Assembly: GCA_033980235.1 (NCBI GenBank)
Contig: CM067075.1
Coordinates: 5,248,486 to 5,312,485, forward strand
DNA length: 64,000 nt
Direction: 5' to 3'
Origin: Diadema setosum
Taxonomy: Eukaryota > Echinodermata > Echinoidea > Diadematoida > Diadematidae
How positions within the stretch are numbered: the stretch's first letter is position 1; the number at the start of each line of letters is the position of its first letter. The translations under genes were made by a program, and so were the position numbers. Under the pieces are notes generated by a model that saw only the letters and a program-made list of their open reading frames with translations, ran no database searches and was not told the DNA's origin. Below, one piece after another: positions 12,309 through 24,500 of the stretch.

Positions 12309-12915
12309 TCAAGTAACCAGATAACTCCTCCAGAGCCATTTGACTTTCGTGCACCAAAAGAGTGGCCGAAATGGATCCTTAGATTTGAACGTTTCAGACA
12401 AGCTTCACAACTCGCAAAGTCTGACCAAGAATCGCAGGTTAGTACATTGATTTATTCAATGGGTGATCAGGCTGATGATATCTTGATGTCGTTCAAATTA
12501 AGCAGTGAAGAAATGAAAAACTATGACAAAATTGTGGAAAAGTTTGATCACCATTTTGTCCCTCAACATAATGTCATCTTCGAACGCGCAAAGTTCAATC
12601 AAAGGAATCAAAGAACTGGTGAAACAGTTGACTCGTTTATCACAGACTTGTATTGCCTTAGTGAACATTGCAAGTATGGTTCTCTCAAAGACGAAATGAT
12701 CCATGATCGCATTGTAGTGGGACTTCTTGACAGAAAGCTGTCAGAAAAGCTGCAACTAGATGAAAAGCTCACCCTACAGAAAGCCGTAGAGCAGTGTAGA
12801 CAGTCTGAGACCATCAAAAATCAACTGAGTTGTTCAGTGAGGGTCGTGCGAATGTTGATGCTGTGAAACAAAAGCCAAAAACAAACAAAAGTACATTTCA
12901 CAAGCAGAGTGGAGA
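12309..12915 (+). pseudogene. gag remnant of the Ty3/gypsy element
   Basis: An open frame from 12309 reads PPEPFDFRAPKEWPKW, then YSMGDQADDILMSF and later VVGLLDRKLSEKLQLD, TLQKAVEQCRQSETIK. This is a capsid-type retrotransposon Gag. The likely start ATG (12290) is in another frame and meets a stop after eight codons, so an early frameshift exists. A second frameshift near 12830 moves the rest into the next frame (SEGRANVDAVKQKPKTNK). No CCHC zinc knuckle follows; the frame ends about 12910, where the sequence passes directly into reverse transcriptase. Confidence 0.8.
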
Positions 12916-14394
12916 GTACCACTCCCGCTCATGAAAAAAGTCAAAGATGAGTTGGAAAGGATGGAACAAGTGGGAGTGATTTCAAAAATCAGTGAGCCAA
13001 CAGAATGGTGTGCAGGTATGGTAGTCGTGCCAAAACCAAATGGACAAGTTCGCATATGTGTAGACCTGACGCAGCTGAACAAAAGTGTGAAAAGGGAGAC
13101 ACACCCATTGCCACCAGTAGACCATACATTAGCACAGCTTGCAGGATCAAAGTCTTCTCAAAGCTTGATGCTAACTCTGGATTTTGGCAAATTCCGTTAT
13201 CGCCAGAATCAGCAAAGCTGACGACCTTCCTTACACCGTTTGGGAGGTATCATTTCAACAGTCTTCCTTTCGGTATTTCTTCCGCGCCAGAGTACTTCCA
13301 GTGAAGGATGTCACAAATCCTCGATGGACTTGATGGACTTGAGTGCCTGATGGATGACATCCTGATCCATGGGCCAACTACTGCCATCCACGATGAGCAG
13401 CTACATGCAGTGATGGAACACATGGAAGCAGCAGGGGTGACCCTCAATTTGGACAAGTGTGACCTCTCCAAGCCAAGCATGAAATTCCTAGGTCATATCA
13501 TAGACGACAATGGAATTCATGCCGACCCAGAAAAGGTCAAAGCAGTCACTGACCTTGAGCCACCCAAAAATGTGAGCGAAGTACGCAGAATCATTGGCAT
13601 GGTGAACCAGTTAGGGAAATTCATTCCCGATCTAGCAGAAAAGACTCAACAAATACGTGAACTGTTGAGCAAGAAAAATGCATGGCACTGGGACCAAAAC
13701 CAGCAAAAAGCATTTGATGAGATAAAGCAAATTCTCATCAACAGCCCGGTGTTAGCTCACTATGATGTCGCAACCCCAAAGAAAGTGTCCGCAGATGCGT
13801 CGTCATTTGGACTGGGAGCAGTCCTCCTACAGAGAGACAATGCGAGTGGTAAACCTGTGTGGAAACCAGTAGCATACGCATCCCGTGCGATGACCATTGC
13901 CAAACAAAGATATGCCCAAATCGAAAAGGAGGGTCTTGCTGCTACATGGGCTTGTGAAAAGTTCTCGCACTACTTGATTGGTACTGATTTCGTTATTGAG
14001 ACAGATCACAAGAAATTGGTGCCCTTGCTAGAAAGCAAGGACATTGCCGAATTGCCAGGGGGAATTCAACGCTTCAGAATGCGCCTGATGAAGTTCAGCT
14101 ACAGTGTAGTGCATGTCCCCGGAAAAGATTTGCACACAGCAGACACTCTCTCACGTGCTCCAGTTGGAGACTTTGAAAAGAGTGACCCGCAATTGGAGGA
14201 AGACACCCAAGTGTTTGTAGACATGATCATGAGTGACATTCCTGCAACAGAGAAAAGACTGCAAGAAATAAGGCAGGCACAAAATGCAGACCCTGACTGT
14301 GTCAAATTGAAAGAGTACTGTGAGAAGGGCTGGCCAAACACAAAATCGCTAAGCCCAGCAATGACTGAGTACCATAAATCAGGAGAAATCACAG
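12916..14394 (+). pseudogene. pol remnant: reverse transcriptase and RNase H
   Basis: Begins within the N-terminal part of reverse transcriptase (VPLPLMKKVKDELERM, PTEWCAGMVVVPKPNG, RICVDLTQLNK). A frameshift near 13150 moves LDANSGFWQIPL and FGRYHFNSLPFGISSAPEYF to another frame. An in-frame TGA follows at 13303-13305. The downstream frame (13308 on) carries the catalytic LMDDIL motif, the thumb and connection regions, and RNase H with all four acidic residues in place (SADAS, EKEGLA, ETDHKK, TADTLSR). No aspartic protease precedes it. The frame runs into the nested element at 14397, which supplies a false stop at 14498. Confidence 0.9.
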
Positions 14395-14396
14395 TA

Positions 14397-15314
14397 CAGT
14401 GGAAACTCGATATAACGAAATGGTCGGGACCGAGTCATTTTCCTCGTTATAGCCGATATCTCGTTATATCAGTAGGCATAAAAGAAGGCATAAAATAAAG
14501 ACATTAATTCGCACATGTGGGACTACCCATCATATTTCAATCAATACTGATAACTTGATATTGTGTGTGAGGGAATTACTCACCTTTATGGGTAAGATGT
14601 TTTTCGCCAAGGAAATCCAATATCAAGAATGTGTTTCTTATTAATTGTAGATGTTTGAATTTGTAAATTTATATAGCTTGCGATTGTATCAAGATCGTCT
14701 GTGGATTGGTTATCGTATGGGTGTGTGTTGTGTGGAAAGCTTGAATATGGTCTGCACAATGCTGTGTGTGTATGTGACACATTCTGTATGTACATTATGA
14801 CTGCGTGTGTGTGAAGACGGGGAATTCCCTAAGTAGAAGGCCAATCACAGCATCAGATTACCTCACACCTGCTAAACGTCATGATGATGTCATGTATACA
14901 TATGGCCGTCCCACCGCATTTTCTGCATGTATCAGTGTGCGTGCACACACACACTTCACACGTACAACATGCAGTGCTAGCTGGAGTGCACTGAAGAAAA
15001 TGATTATGTGTGTACAAGACAGTTTTTGGCGCATCAAGCTTTACAATATCGGAAGATGATAGCATAGGCGAAGTAAAGCTTTACCGAAGGCATTTTGCTT
15101 TACCTCGCTATAGCAGGTTTGATTTACTATGTTTTTCTTTGTTTGGAAGTCACAAAATTTATCTCGTTATAGCAGTTATTTCGTTATAGCCGATCTCGCT
15201 ATAAGAGTAGCATTTTACATAGACTTGTGTGGAAGGAAATTTGGGACCGAGAAAATTTCCTCGGTATAACCGATATCTCGTTATAGCAGTGTTCGTTATA
15301 CCGAGTTTCCCCTG
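14397..15314. mobile_element. Nested pogo/Tigger-like non-autonomous element (918 bp)
   Basis: The ends read CAGTGGAAACTCGATATAAC and, inverted, CAGGGGAAACTCGGTATAAC. TA lies on both sides (14395-14396, 15315-15316). Subterminal cgttatag and gatatctcgttat repeats lie in both arms. No transposase frame. It interrupts the retrotransposon between RNase H and integrase, and the reading frame continues correctly across it once one TA and the insert are removed. Insertion is therefore clean and later than the retrotransposon. Confidence 0.9.
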
Positions 15315-15316
15315 TA

Positions 15317-16440
15317 CAACAAGGTCTGCTGATGAAGGGGTCACAAATCATCATTCCTCCAGCAATGCGAAAAGACATGCTCGCAAAAATCCATGAAGGT
15401 CACCAAGGACTGAACAAGTGTCGCGAACGAATGAAGTGATCTGTGTGGTGGCCTGGTGTGAGCAAACAGCTAGCAGATGTGGTACAAACATGTGATGCTT
15501 GTACATGTATCAAGCAGCGTAGAAACCAAGCAGAGCCAATGATCCAATCTGCAACCCCAGAAAGACCATGGCAACCTGTAGGAACCGACCTATTCCAATG
15601 GGAAAACAAGCAGTACAGTACTTACTTGTTGTGGACTACTTCTCGCGATACATAGAGATAGCGTTGCTGAAAGAAACGTCGGATACCGTGATCAATCATT
15701 TGAAGTTGATTTTCGCAAGACATGGTATTCCAGAAGTTGCCATTTCAGACAATGGACCGCAGTACGTGTCCTCATCATTTGCGAAATTCACGGAAAAGTA
15801 CGGATTTGAACACATCACAAGCAGCCCTCGCTTTCCACAAAGCAACGCGGAAGCGGATAGAGCCGTACAAACAATCAAAGGACTGCTGAGCAAAGCCAAA
15901 GACCCATACCTTGCTTTGCTTGTGTATCGATCGTCACCACTAGCGACTGGCCAAACTCCAGCACAGCTACTTATGGGGCGACAACTGCGAACAACATTGC
16001 CTTCGCACCCATCACAATTTGACCCCAATTGGCCAGACATAGAACAGTTTCGTGCTCAGGACAAACGATACAGAGCACAACAGAGCGAGAACTACAACAA
16101 ACGCCATAGGGTCGCACCTCTTCCTGAGCTCAAACCAGGGGAGAGAGTATGGCATAGAGAGCTCAACCAGCCTGCAGCCGTCATCTGGGAAGCAGGAACG
16201 CCTCGATCGTACATCGTCTCAACATCACGTGGTACGCTAAGACGAAACCGGCATGCACTTGTTCCTCGACATCGAGCGTGGGAGCACCCAAACAAGGAGC
16301 CGCCAGAGCTTCCGCCCCGAGAGCAGGAAGTCGAGCAACTACCTGAGCCAGAAAGATCCCTGCCACGTGCCGCTCCGAGACAGTTCTACAGGACAGCCCG
16401 TGGGAGAATCTCAAAGCCACCCGATAGATTAAATCTTTAA
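15317..16440 (+). pseudogene. pol remnant: integrase
   Basis: The N-terminal zinc-binding HHCC region is visible (KIHEGHQG..TCDACTCIKQ) with an in-frame TGA at 15437-15439. The core has the first Asp in GTDLFQW. A tandem five-base repeat agtac agtac (15612-15621) then shifts the frame; from there the frame is open to 16440. The second Asp is in ISDNGPQY. At the third catalytic position the sequence is SNAEADRAV, where related elements have Glu, so Asp replaces the catalytic Glu. The C-terminal part is basic (RGTLRRNRHALVPRHR). Stop TAA at 16438-16440. Confidence 0.9.
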
Positions 16441-16802
16441 ATTAAATAAAACAGTAAACCAAACAAGACTTAAATTGGGATTATTTTGGACATAGTTTAC
16501 ACACACAAACACACAAATAACACAGTTACGCGTTTTGAGAAGTAACATTGCCTTTTATTATATTGCTTATTTGGACTGTGATTCTAAAGCGAAACTTCCG
16601 ATGCCGGACTCAGAAATATGTGGAGAGCCTCGATGTGAGATATGTGGACTTTGAATGGACTTTAAATATCATTCAAAGACTTACGCACGTTTGGACAATT
16701 GGACAATAATTGTTTGGAAATACTTTTGGACATTCGATTGTGGACATTATTTTGAACTGGACATTTATTTTAAGAAGTTAATATGGAACTCAGAAAGGGG
16801 GA
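16441..16802 (+). other. Retrotransposon 3' untranslated region with polypurine tract
   Basis: Non-coding and rich in tggac words. It ends with the purine run agaaaggggga (16792-16802) directly abutting the 3' LTR, the expected plus-strand primer. Confidence 0.8.
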
Positions 16803-16943
16803 TGTGGTATAATGTTAATCGATCTGTGAATCGATCGTGAATATTGAGATCGTACTACCAGAGATTAGAAGTGAAATTCCGCAATCTATATCCATCGTCT
16901 CCAGTCTAGTTTATTGAGTGTTCAAGTCCGTCAAACCGCCACA
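16803..16943 (+). repeat. 3' LTR (141 bp, full length)
   Basis: Starts TGTGGTATAATG and ends CGCCACA, followed by target repeat ATCTG. It contains the 49 bp missing from the 5' LTR. Very short for a Ty3/gypsy LTR but within the range of compact lineages. Confidence 0.9.
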
Positions 16944-17070
16944 ATCTGTGCACATTTCCTTGTCAGATTATGCTTTATCACAGTCTCTTGACATTTCGCT
17001 TTGCATAGGATTGCTTGTTCTGGACACAAAATCTGCATTGCCATTCAGAACAGAGTTTTACAAGTTGTAT

Positions 17071-18184
17071 TAACAAATGACACAAAACTCATAAATACAT
17101 TTATATGCCAACATTCAACAATAGGTGCTAATGGTTCCTTCCACAGCATAATAATCAGTGTTCATATCGTCGGTGGTCATCCCAAACGTTGTACAGGTAT
17201 ACCCCGATTTTTGGTCAAAATTTCGATTTTGAGATTTTCAGACATTTTGATAGTCGATATTCCATCTTACATTCATGTACTATGAAATGTTCAGTTTCTA
17301 ATTTGATTTAATTTTTGTGTAATCATCACTTTAATAAAGCCATGTCATTTCATTTTGATCATTTCCCCATAGGCGCGCATGTTAGAACACAGTGATATGC
17401 CGTCCTCTTGTATTTGACAGTTCTGATGACCGCAAACACAGTGTGCGCGGTCAACGAACTGTCCTATATCGGGAGCGTTGACTTTGCGCTTAATCTTTTG
17501 ATATAGGCCTACAACGTTCATTGACCACAACAACAGTACGCGCGGTCAACAAAACTGTCCTATACGCGGTAAATGACAATGTTCTTTGCAAACCGAATAT
17601 GTAGATCTCTTGCATAATTCCTAACAATGCAACTTGACAAATACATCATACGTTAGAGTAAGAATTCAACTTTTACATATTACAAAAGTAATTGTAAATG
17701 CCAAACATAAAAGTGTAGCAATCACGACTGAAAAATGGGTAAACTTCAAACGTGATTACATTTTTGTATCTCAAAATGCTATTCTTACATAAGAAATTAC
17801 AGATATGACGGTTCGGATGACTGCTGACGATGTATTCATGGCTTCTATCATTAGGAATTACAATGTTTTTATACTGGGAGAGGATGCTATCATCTGATAT
17901 TTCTCCAGGGTAAACCACACAGGTGAAACAACTCTACACTGTGTATGTAATATGATTCTTTGTGCAGGATTGCATGCAAAAAGCATAAAATATGGCCACA
18001 TTCCAATGCAACCTTCTAAGAAACACTATACATGAAATTATCCATGCATGACGTCCACTTCAATTGAACTAGAGAAATTCTTCATGTCAGAAAATCGAAA
18101 AGCTGATTTCATCAGGCAGATTCTTTATTTGATATACACTGTACACTGCAATGTATACTGTCTACTGCAAGTTAAACTCAAATA
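17071..18184. other. Non-coding, mostly intron-like remains
   Basis: 17071-17185 still parallels the intron next to the large zinc-finger exon (ggttcc, ataatcagtgtt, ggtcatccc). 17441-17570 contains a twice-repeated gcgcggtcaac..aactgtcctata motif. 17940-17985 (ctttgtgcaggattg) parallels 25090-25110. No gene supported. Confidence 0.5.
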
Positions 18185-20832
18185 CAGTCAACCTCGCGTA
18201 AGTCAACATAATCGGGACTGAGCAAAACACCTCGACTTAAGTTGTCGACTTATAAATGAAAACTAATTTCCCCTGTACAGAGTAAGATTTGGATCACGAT
18301 GCGGATCGCTACCCAAATCTTACTCCTTTTGCCGCCAAAACATGCCTACTGACAACAGCAACAATAATGTTTAGTTCATGCATAAATCTCGGGTTAGTAA
18401 CAACAACGCACAATTCCCAAATCTCTAGAGAGATTTTGAGAGAGCGGGATCGGAAACCTAGGCCCGTTTCTAGACACTTTACGTTTTAAACTTGATTTGA
18501 AATATCAAACGCAAATTCCCCAAAATTGCATTAAACTTTGCGATTTAAATTCAAGTGCGTTACTGCGAAGATATGAGTGTGATTTTGCCTGATTCTGTCG
18601 AGATAATTTTTCAGTGCCGACTGAGTTGAAATATGTGTCGCCATATTTGTTCTGTTTAAATTTGTATTGCCATACTCTGAAAATGAATTGTTCTCGCGCT
18701 CTGATTCGCAACATTACCGCTCTGTATGGCGCGGGCCCGTCTGAAATAAAAAGAAGCAGAAAAGTTTGTTTGAAAAAGACATCTTTCGGACTACTATAAC
18801 CTTCGTAAAAACAAACCTCTTTCCATCGTCGGACTAATTTAACTTTGGACTGAGATTTAAACCTTCGGCATAGCGAACTTTAACAATAATTCGTTGTCAT
18901 TTTTTCATTGATATTTTGTGAAGCAGCATGCGTTTCGGCAGTTTGAAACGTGTGAATGTTGCGATGTCTTTCCCCTGCAAGTGCAGACTAAGTTCGGTCA
19001 GGGCGAAAGTTCCGTTACGAAATAAAAAATAATGCGAGCCTTTTCAACCATAACGCACTACACTTGTACCGTAAATTTTTATGCGATTAAACGCAGTTAC
19101 TGGTTTCGGACAAAACCTGCAAATCTTTTCTGCAGCGCTCATGCTTTTTAAATACAGCGTTGCTTGTGATTTGACGGACTTGCATTTGATTTTTAGAGTT
19201 ACGTTTAAACGCAATTGAGTTTAAATTTCATACAATTTTCTAGTTTCGTATGATTATCAAACGTAAGTCTTTTCAGCGTTGCGTGTGATTTGATGGACTT
19301 GCATTTGATTTTTAGAGTTGCGTTTAAACGCAGTTGAGTTTAAGTTTCCTACAATTTTCCAGTTTCGTATGATTATCAAACGCAAGTCTTTTCAGCGTTC
19401 CGTGTGATTTGATGGACTTGCATTTGATTTTCAGAGTTGCGTTTGATTTCTTATTTTGCTTACGAAATAAAAAATAATGCAAGTCTTTTAAACAATAACA
19501 CAACTCCGTAGATGTTTAGAGATGCGTTTAAACGCAGTTTCTTATAGTTCCATACAAAAATCGCAAATCTTCTCTGCACCGCTCTTGCATTTAAACACAG
19601 TGTGATTTGATGGACTTGCAATTGGTTTTTTTAGAGTTGCGTTTAAACGCAATTGAGTAAAAAAAAAGTTCCCTACAATTTTCTAGTTTCGTATCATCAT
19701 CAAACCCACACCTTTCAGCTTTCCGTGTGATTTGATGGACTTGCATTGGATTTTCAGAGTTGCGTTTAATTTCTAATTTTGTTTACGAAAGTGTAATGCA
19801 AGTCTTTTCAACAATAACGCACTTCCGTTGATGTATAGAGATGTTTTTAAACGCAGTTTCTAGTTTCGTACAAAACCGCAAGTCTTCTCTGCAACGCTCT
19901 TGCGTTTAAATACATCGTTGCATGTGATTTGATGGACTTGCATTTGATTTTTAGAGTTACGTTTAAACGCAATTGAGTTTAAATTTCATACAATTTTCTA
20001 GTTTCGTATGATTATCAAACGCAAGTCTTTTCAGCGTTGCGTGTGATTTGATGGACTTGCTGGAATTGATAGAGTTGCGTTTAAACACAGTTGAGTTTCA
20101 GGTTCGTACAATTATTTTCTAGTTTCATATGACTATCAGATGCAAGTCTTTTCAGCAACGCATTTGCGTTTTAATGCAAAAGTTGTGTGTGATTTGATAC
20201 ACCTGCATTTGATTTTTTTTTTGAGTTGCATTATTAGTTGCATTGTAATAAATTTTCAAGAAAGGGCCCAGGTTTTAATACCGCTTCGGAATAATAAACG
20301 TCAGAATATTCGGATTTACAAAAACATTTCATGTTCGGATAATGAATACCTACTAGGACATAGTTAAGTGTACAAAATGTTTGCGTTTTGAGAAAAACGA
20401 GAGGGAGAAAAGGGGTAAAGTGAACTGCCTTGGGTACTACATGTAATACTCCAGTGTAAATGGGTGTATGCCCTTTCTATAGGCTGGCATACAAGACAAT
20501 GGACGCATGGCGCGAACGCTACCGCGCCGTACACTAGCGAATTACCGAGTAGAAATGCAGCGAATCGGAGCGGGAAAACAATTCTTTTTCAGAGAATGGC
20601 GATAAGATTTTGAGCGAAAAATTATGTCGACTTAGACGAGGGAATTAACACGTATTTCAGCTCAGTTGGCACTGAAAAATCAGGTCGACTTACGCGAGTT
20701 GTCGACTTACAAATGTCGACTAAGACGAGGAAATTTTCAAGGAATAACTAAGGCAAAAATCGGGACTTTTTTATTGTGTCGACTTAAGCGAGTTGTCGAC
20801 TTGTGCGATGTCGACTTAGGCGAGGTCTACTG
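18185..20832 (+). mobile_element. Pogo/Tigger-like element P1 with internal satellite array
   Basis: TIRs CAGTCAACCTCGCGTAAGTC and (inverted) CAGTAGACCTCGCCTAAGTC, flanked by TA (18183-18184, 20833-20834). The ends carry several cgacttaNgcga copies, a typical pogo/Tigger-type subterminal pattern. The interior (about 19070-20220) is an array of diverged ~120-bp units: gtgtgatttgatggacttgc, atttgatttttagagttgcg, tttaaacgcaattgag, gtttcgtatgattatcaaac, gcaagtcttttcagc. No transposase. 2,648 bp. Confidence 0.85.
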
Positions 20833-20834
20833 TA

Positions 20835-21209
20835 CTGCCTGTATAAATGGGTGAGAGTTATCACTGATTTCATGATCAATCATAAATTCACTTGACATAT
20901 CAATACAGGGCTGTGATTATACTTTGAATATCAAATTGATCTGCCACAGCACTTTTAATGCAGGAATATAGACTATGTACCCTTGGGTTATGCAGACCTG
21001 GACAGAAGCCTTACCATGCCACCACTGGTAATCTATTGATAATGTCTGGGCACGTAAAGAATAGAAGAGGTAACATTAAAAAAATCTTAGCCACCCCATC
21101 CTTTTTTCAATGGTTCCCATAAATTCCAACAAAAATTCATTAAGAATGAAGTTAACACATAGATTACTCGTACTACTTTTTTATGTTGTAACAGCAGCTT
21201 TTTTTTTTT
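20835..21209. other. 3' flank of the large zinc-finger gene
   Basis: Non-coding. Parallels 8190-8400 next to the split pseudogene. A poly-T/C run at 21190-21225 lies just after the coding remnants on the minus strand; no clear polyadenylation signal was singled out. Confidence 0.5.
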
Positions 21210-21557
21210 TTGCTTTTTTCCTTTTTTGCTGATGGCAAGGTAAATCCCTGAAAACTGTGTTTCCTCATGTGATCATTGAACCTGCATTGGTGGAGCAATG
21301 ATTTGTGGCAGATGTTGCAGGCGCACAATACTTGGGGAAGCAGGCATGCCAGGGACTGTGCGAAGACATGTGGTGATTAGGGGACCCTCGCTGTGTGAAG
21401 CACCTTGAACACACTTTACAGCGGAATGGCTTCTCCCCTGTGTGCACTCTCATGTGGACCTTCATATTACACTTAAGAATGGTAATCCCGCCTAATTTGC
21501 ACTGCTCTCGTGAGCGCTTGTGTTTCTTGAATTGGGACTTGCTTTGGTGTTCGTATT
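21210..21557 (-). pseudogene. Out-of-frame C-terminal tail of the large zinc-finger gene
   Basis: Translation after the gene's stop continues the repeat in a shifted frame: [19 protein letters not shown], an eleventh module in which the first finger has lost its second Cys (CKLG instead of CKVC), then [17 protein letters not shown] second shift near 21340 hides a final clean C2H2 finger, [20 protein letters not shown] (21257-21319). So the ancestral protein was longer. Either the tail has decayed or the assembly has base errors in homopolymers. Confidence 0.7.
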
Positions 21558-24500
21558 TCAACCTTTTGACACATCAAGAGAGGTTGTGCTCATAGTCTCA
21601 CTAAACGAATTTGGGTTTATAGTCGTATCACATATGTGCATGGGTCGGTGCAAAGACATGTGCCGAGTGAGGGAACAGTTCTGTGTGAAGCACCTTGAAC
21701 AAACTTTACATTGGAATGGCTTTTCCCCCGTGTGCACCCTCATGTGGATCCTCATATATTTCTTTAATATGGAGTTCCCGCACACTTTGCACTGCTCTCT
21801 TTTTTCAAAAGAGTGCTTCAATCCCTCCCCCTCGGGCTTACTCTGGTGTTCATGTGATTTCATCCTCTTCTTTGACAAATCAAGAGAGGTTGCCCTCACT
21901 GTCTCACTTAACAAATTTGGGTTAGTCATATCACACATGTGCATGGGACCGTGTAAAGACATGTGCCGTATGAGGGAACATTTCTGTGAGAAGCATCTTG
22001 AACAAACTTTACATTGGAATGGCTTCTCCCCCGTGTGCACCCTCATGTGGATCCTCATATATTTCTTTAATATGGAGTTCCCGCACACTTTGCACTGCTC
22101 TCTTTTTTCAAAAGAGTGCTTCAATCCCTCCCCCTCGGGCTTACTCTGGTGTTCATGTGATTTCATCCTCTTCTTTGACACATCAAGAGAGGTTGCCTTC
22201 ACTGTCTCACTAAACGAATGTGGGTTAGTTGTATCACATGCGTGCATGTGACCAAGCAAAGACATGTGCCGTTTGAGGGAACCTTTCTGTGTGAAGCACC
22301 TTGAACAAACTTTACATTGGAATGGCTTCTCCCCCGTGTGCACCCTCATGTGGATCCTCATATATTCCTTTGATATGGAGTTCCCGCACACTTTGCACTG
22401 CTCTCTTCCAAAAGAGTGCTTGTGTCTCTGCCATTGGGGCTTGCTTTGGTGTTTGTATGATTTCATCCTCTTCTGTAATGCATTAAGATAGCTTGTGCTC
22501 ATAGCCTCACTAAACGATTCTGGGTTAGAGTCATCACATGTGTGCTTGAGAGTCATGTGCCGATTGAGGGACCCACTGTGTGAAAAGCACCTTGAACAAA
22601 CTTTACATTGGAATGGCTTCTCACCCGTGTGCACCCTCATGTGGACACTCATATAGTGCTTTAATACAGATTTCCCGCACACTTTACACTGCTCTCTTAG
22701 AAATGAGCTCTTGTGTCCATTTAATTGGATTGCCCTCATAGTCAAACTAAACAAATCTTGGTTACAGGTATCATAAGCGTGCTTGGGACCGTGTACAGAC
22801 ATATGTCGTTTGAGGTGCCCACTTCTTGAGAAGCACCTTGAACAAACTTTACATCGAAATGCCTTCTCCCCTGTGTGCACCTTCAAGTGGTGATGCATAT
22901 TTTTCTTTGATATGGATTTCCCGCACACTTTGCACTGCTCTCTTTTTTCAAAAGAGTGCTTCGATCCCTCCCCCTCAGGCTTACTCTGGTGTTCATGTGA
23001 TTTCATCCTCTTCTTTGACACATCAAGAGAGGTTGCCTTCACTGTCTCACTAAATGTATTTGGGTTAGTTGTATCACATGTGCGCATGTGACCAAGCAGA
23101 CCATGTACAGACATATGTCGTTTGAGGTGCCCACTTCTTGAGAAGCACCTTGAACAAACTTTACATCGAAATGGCTTCTCCCCTGTGTGCACCTTCAAGT
23201 GGTGATGCATATTTTTCTTTGATATGGATTTCCCGCACACTTTGCACTGCTCTCTTTTTCCAAAAGAGTGCTTCGATCCCTCCCCCTCGGGCTTACTCTG
23301 GTGTTCATGTGAGTTCATCCTCTTCTTTGACACATTAAGAGAGGTTGCCTTCAGTGTCTCACTAAACGAATTTGGGTTAGTTGTATCACATGTGCGCATG
23401 TGACCAATTAGACCGTGTACAGACATATGTCGTTTGAGGTGCCCACTTCTTGAGAAGCACCTTGAACAAACTTTACATCGAAATGGCTTCTCCCCTGTGT
23501 GCACCTTCAAGTGGTGATGCATATTTTTCTTTGATATGGATTTCCCGCACACTTTGCACTGCTCTCTTTTTCCAAAAGAGTGCTTCGATCCCTCCCCCTC
23601 GGGCTTACTCTGGTGTTCATGTGATTTCATCCTCTTCTTTGACAAATCAAGAGAGGTTGCCTTCACTGTCTCACTAAACGAATTTGGGTTAGTTGTATCA
23701 CATGTGTGCATGTGACCAAGCAAAGACATGTGCCGTGTGAGGGAACCTTGCTGTTTGAAGCACCTTGAACAAACTTTACATTGGAATGGCTTCTCCCCCG
23801 TGTGCACCCTCATGTGGATCCTCATATATTCCTTTGATATGGAGTACCCGCACACTTTGCACTGCTCTCTTCCAAAAGAGTGCTTGTGTCTCTGCCATTG
23901 GGGCTTGCTTTGGTGTTCGTATGATTTCATCCTCTTCTGTAATGCATTAAAATGGCTTGTGCTCATAGCCTCCCTAAACGATTCTGGGTTAGAGTCATCA
24001 CATGTGTGCTTGAGAGTCATGTGCCGATTGAGGGACCCACTGTGTGAAAAGCACCTTGAACAAAGTTTACATTGGAATGGCTTCTCACCCGTGTGCACCC
24101 TCATGTGGACCCTCATATAGTGCTTTAATACAGATTTCCCGCACACTTTACACTGCTCTCTTAGAAATGAGCGCTTGTGTCCCTTTAATTGGATTGCCCT
24201 CATAGTCAAACTAAACAAATCTTGGTTACAGGTATCATATGCGTGCTTGGGACCGTGTACAGACATATGTCGTTTGAGGTGCCCACTTCGTGAGAAGCAC
24301 CTTGAACAAACTTTACATCGAAATGGCTTCTCACCTGTGTGCACCTTCAAGTGGTGATGCATATTTTTCTTTGATATGGATTTCCCGCACACTTTGCACG
24401 GTTTTCTTGCAGGAATGTGCTTGGGTCCCTTTGACTTCAGGTTGCCTTGGTGTTTGTGCAATTTCATCCTCTTCTGTGACACATGATGGGGTGCCCCTAA

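Larger units (their letters stand above)
11953..16943 (+). mobile_element. Ty3/gypsy LTR retrotransposon, complete ends, defective coding
   Basis: 4,991 bp flanked by the 5-bp direct repeat ATCTG (11948-11952 and 16944-16948). It has short LTRs starting TGTGGTATAATG and ending CGCCACA, a primer-binding site right after the 5' LTR, and a polypurine tract right before the 3' LTR. The order gag, reverse transcriptase, RNase H, integrase is that of Ty3/gypsy. The reverse transcriptase resembles the K02A2.6/mag-type lineage (inference from motif style). The element is dead: stops, frameshifts, a lost nucleocapsid-protease segment and a nested transposon. It inserted into the already pseudogenised or since-lost zinc-finger copy, 13 bp from the end of the TIR element. 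Confidence 0.92.
8505..17070 (-). pseudogene. Split C2H2 zinc-finger pseudogene (paralogue of 21558-24883)
   Basis: Three host pieces remain: 8505-9042, 11940-11952 and 16944-17070. The first encodes, in broken frames, one decayed finger pair (HTVEKPF replaces HTGEKPF) and an in-frame region, [32 protein letters not shown], that matches [32 protein letters not shown] in the intact gene. The last piece (tgcttgttctggacacaaaa, ccattcagaacagag) matches the 5' end of the intact exon, but the splice-acceptor AG is deleted. A 2.9-kb TIR element and a Ty3/gypsy element occupy the gaps. Homology runs on into the intron to about 17185. Confidence 0.8.

Noticed and set aside
13308..14498. A stand-alone reverse-transcriptase gene
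   Set aside because: It is the downstream half of the gypsy pol; its last part (from 14397) is read into the nested MITE.
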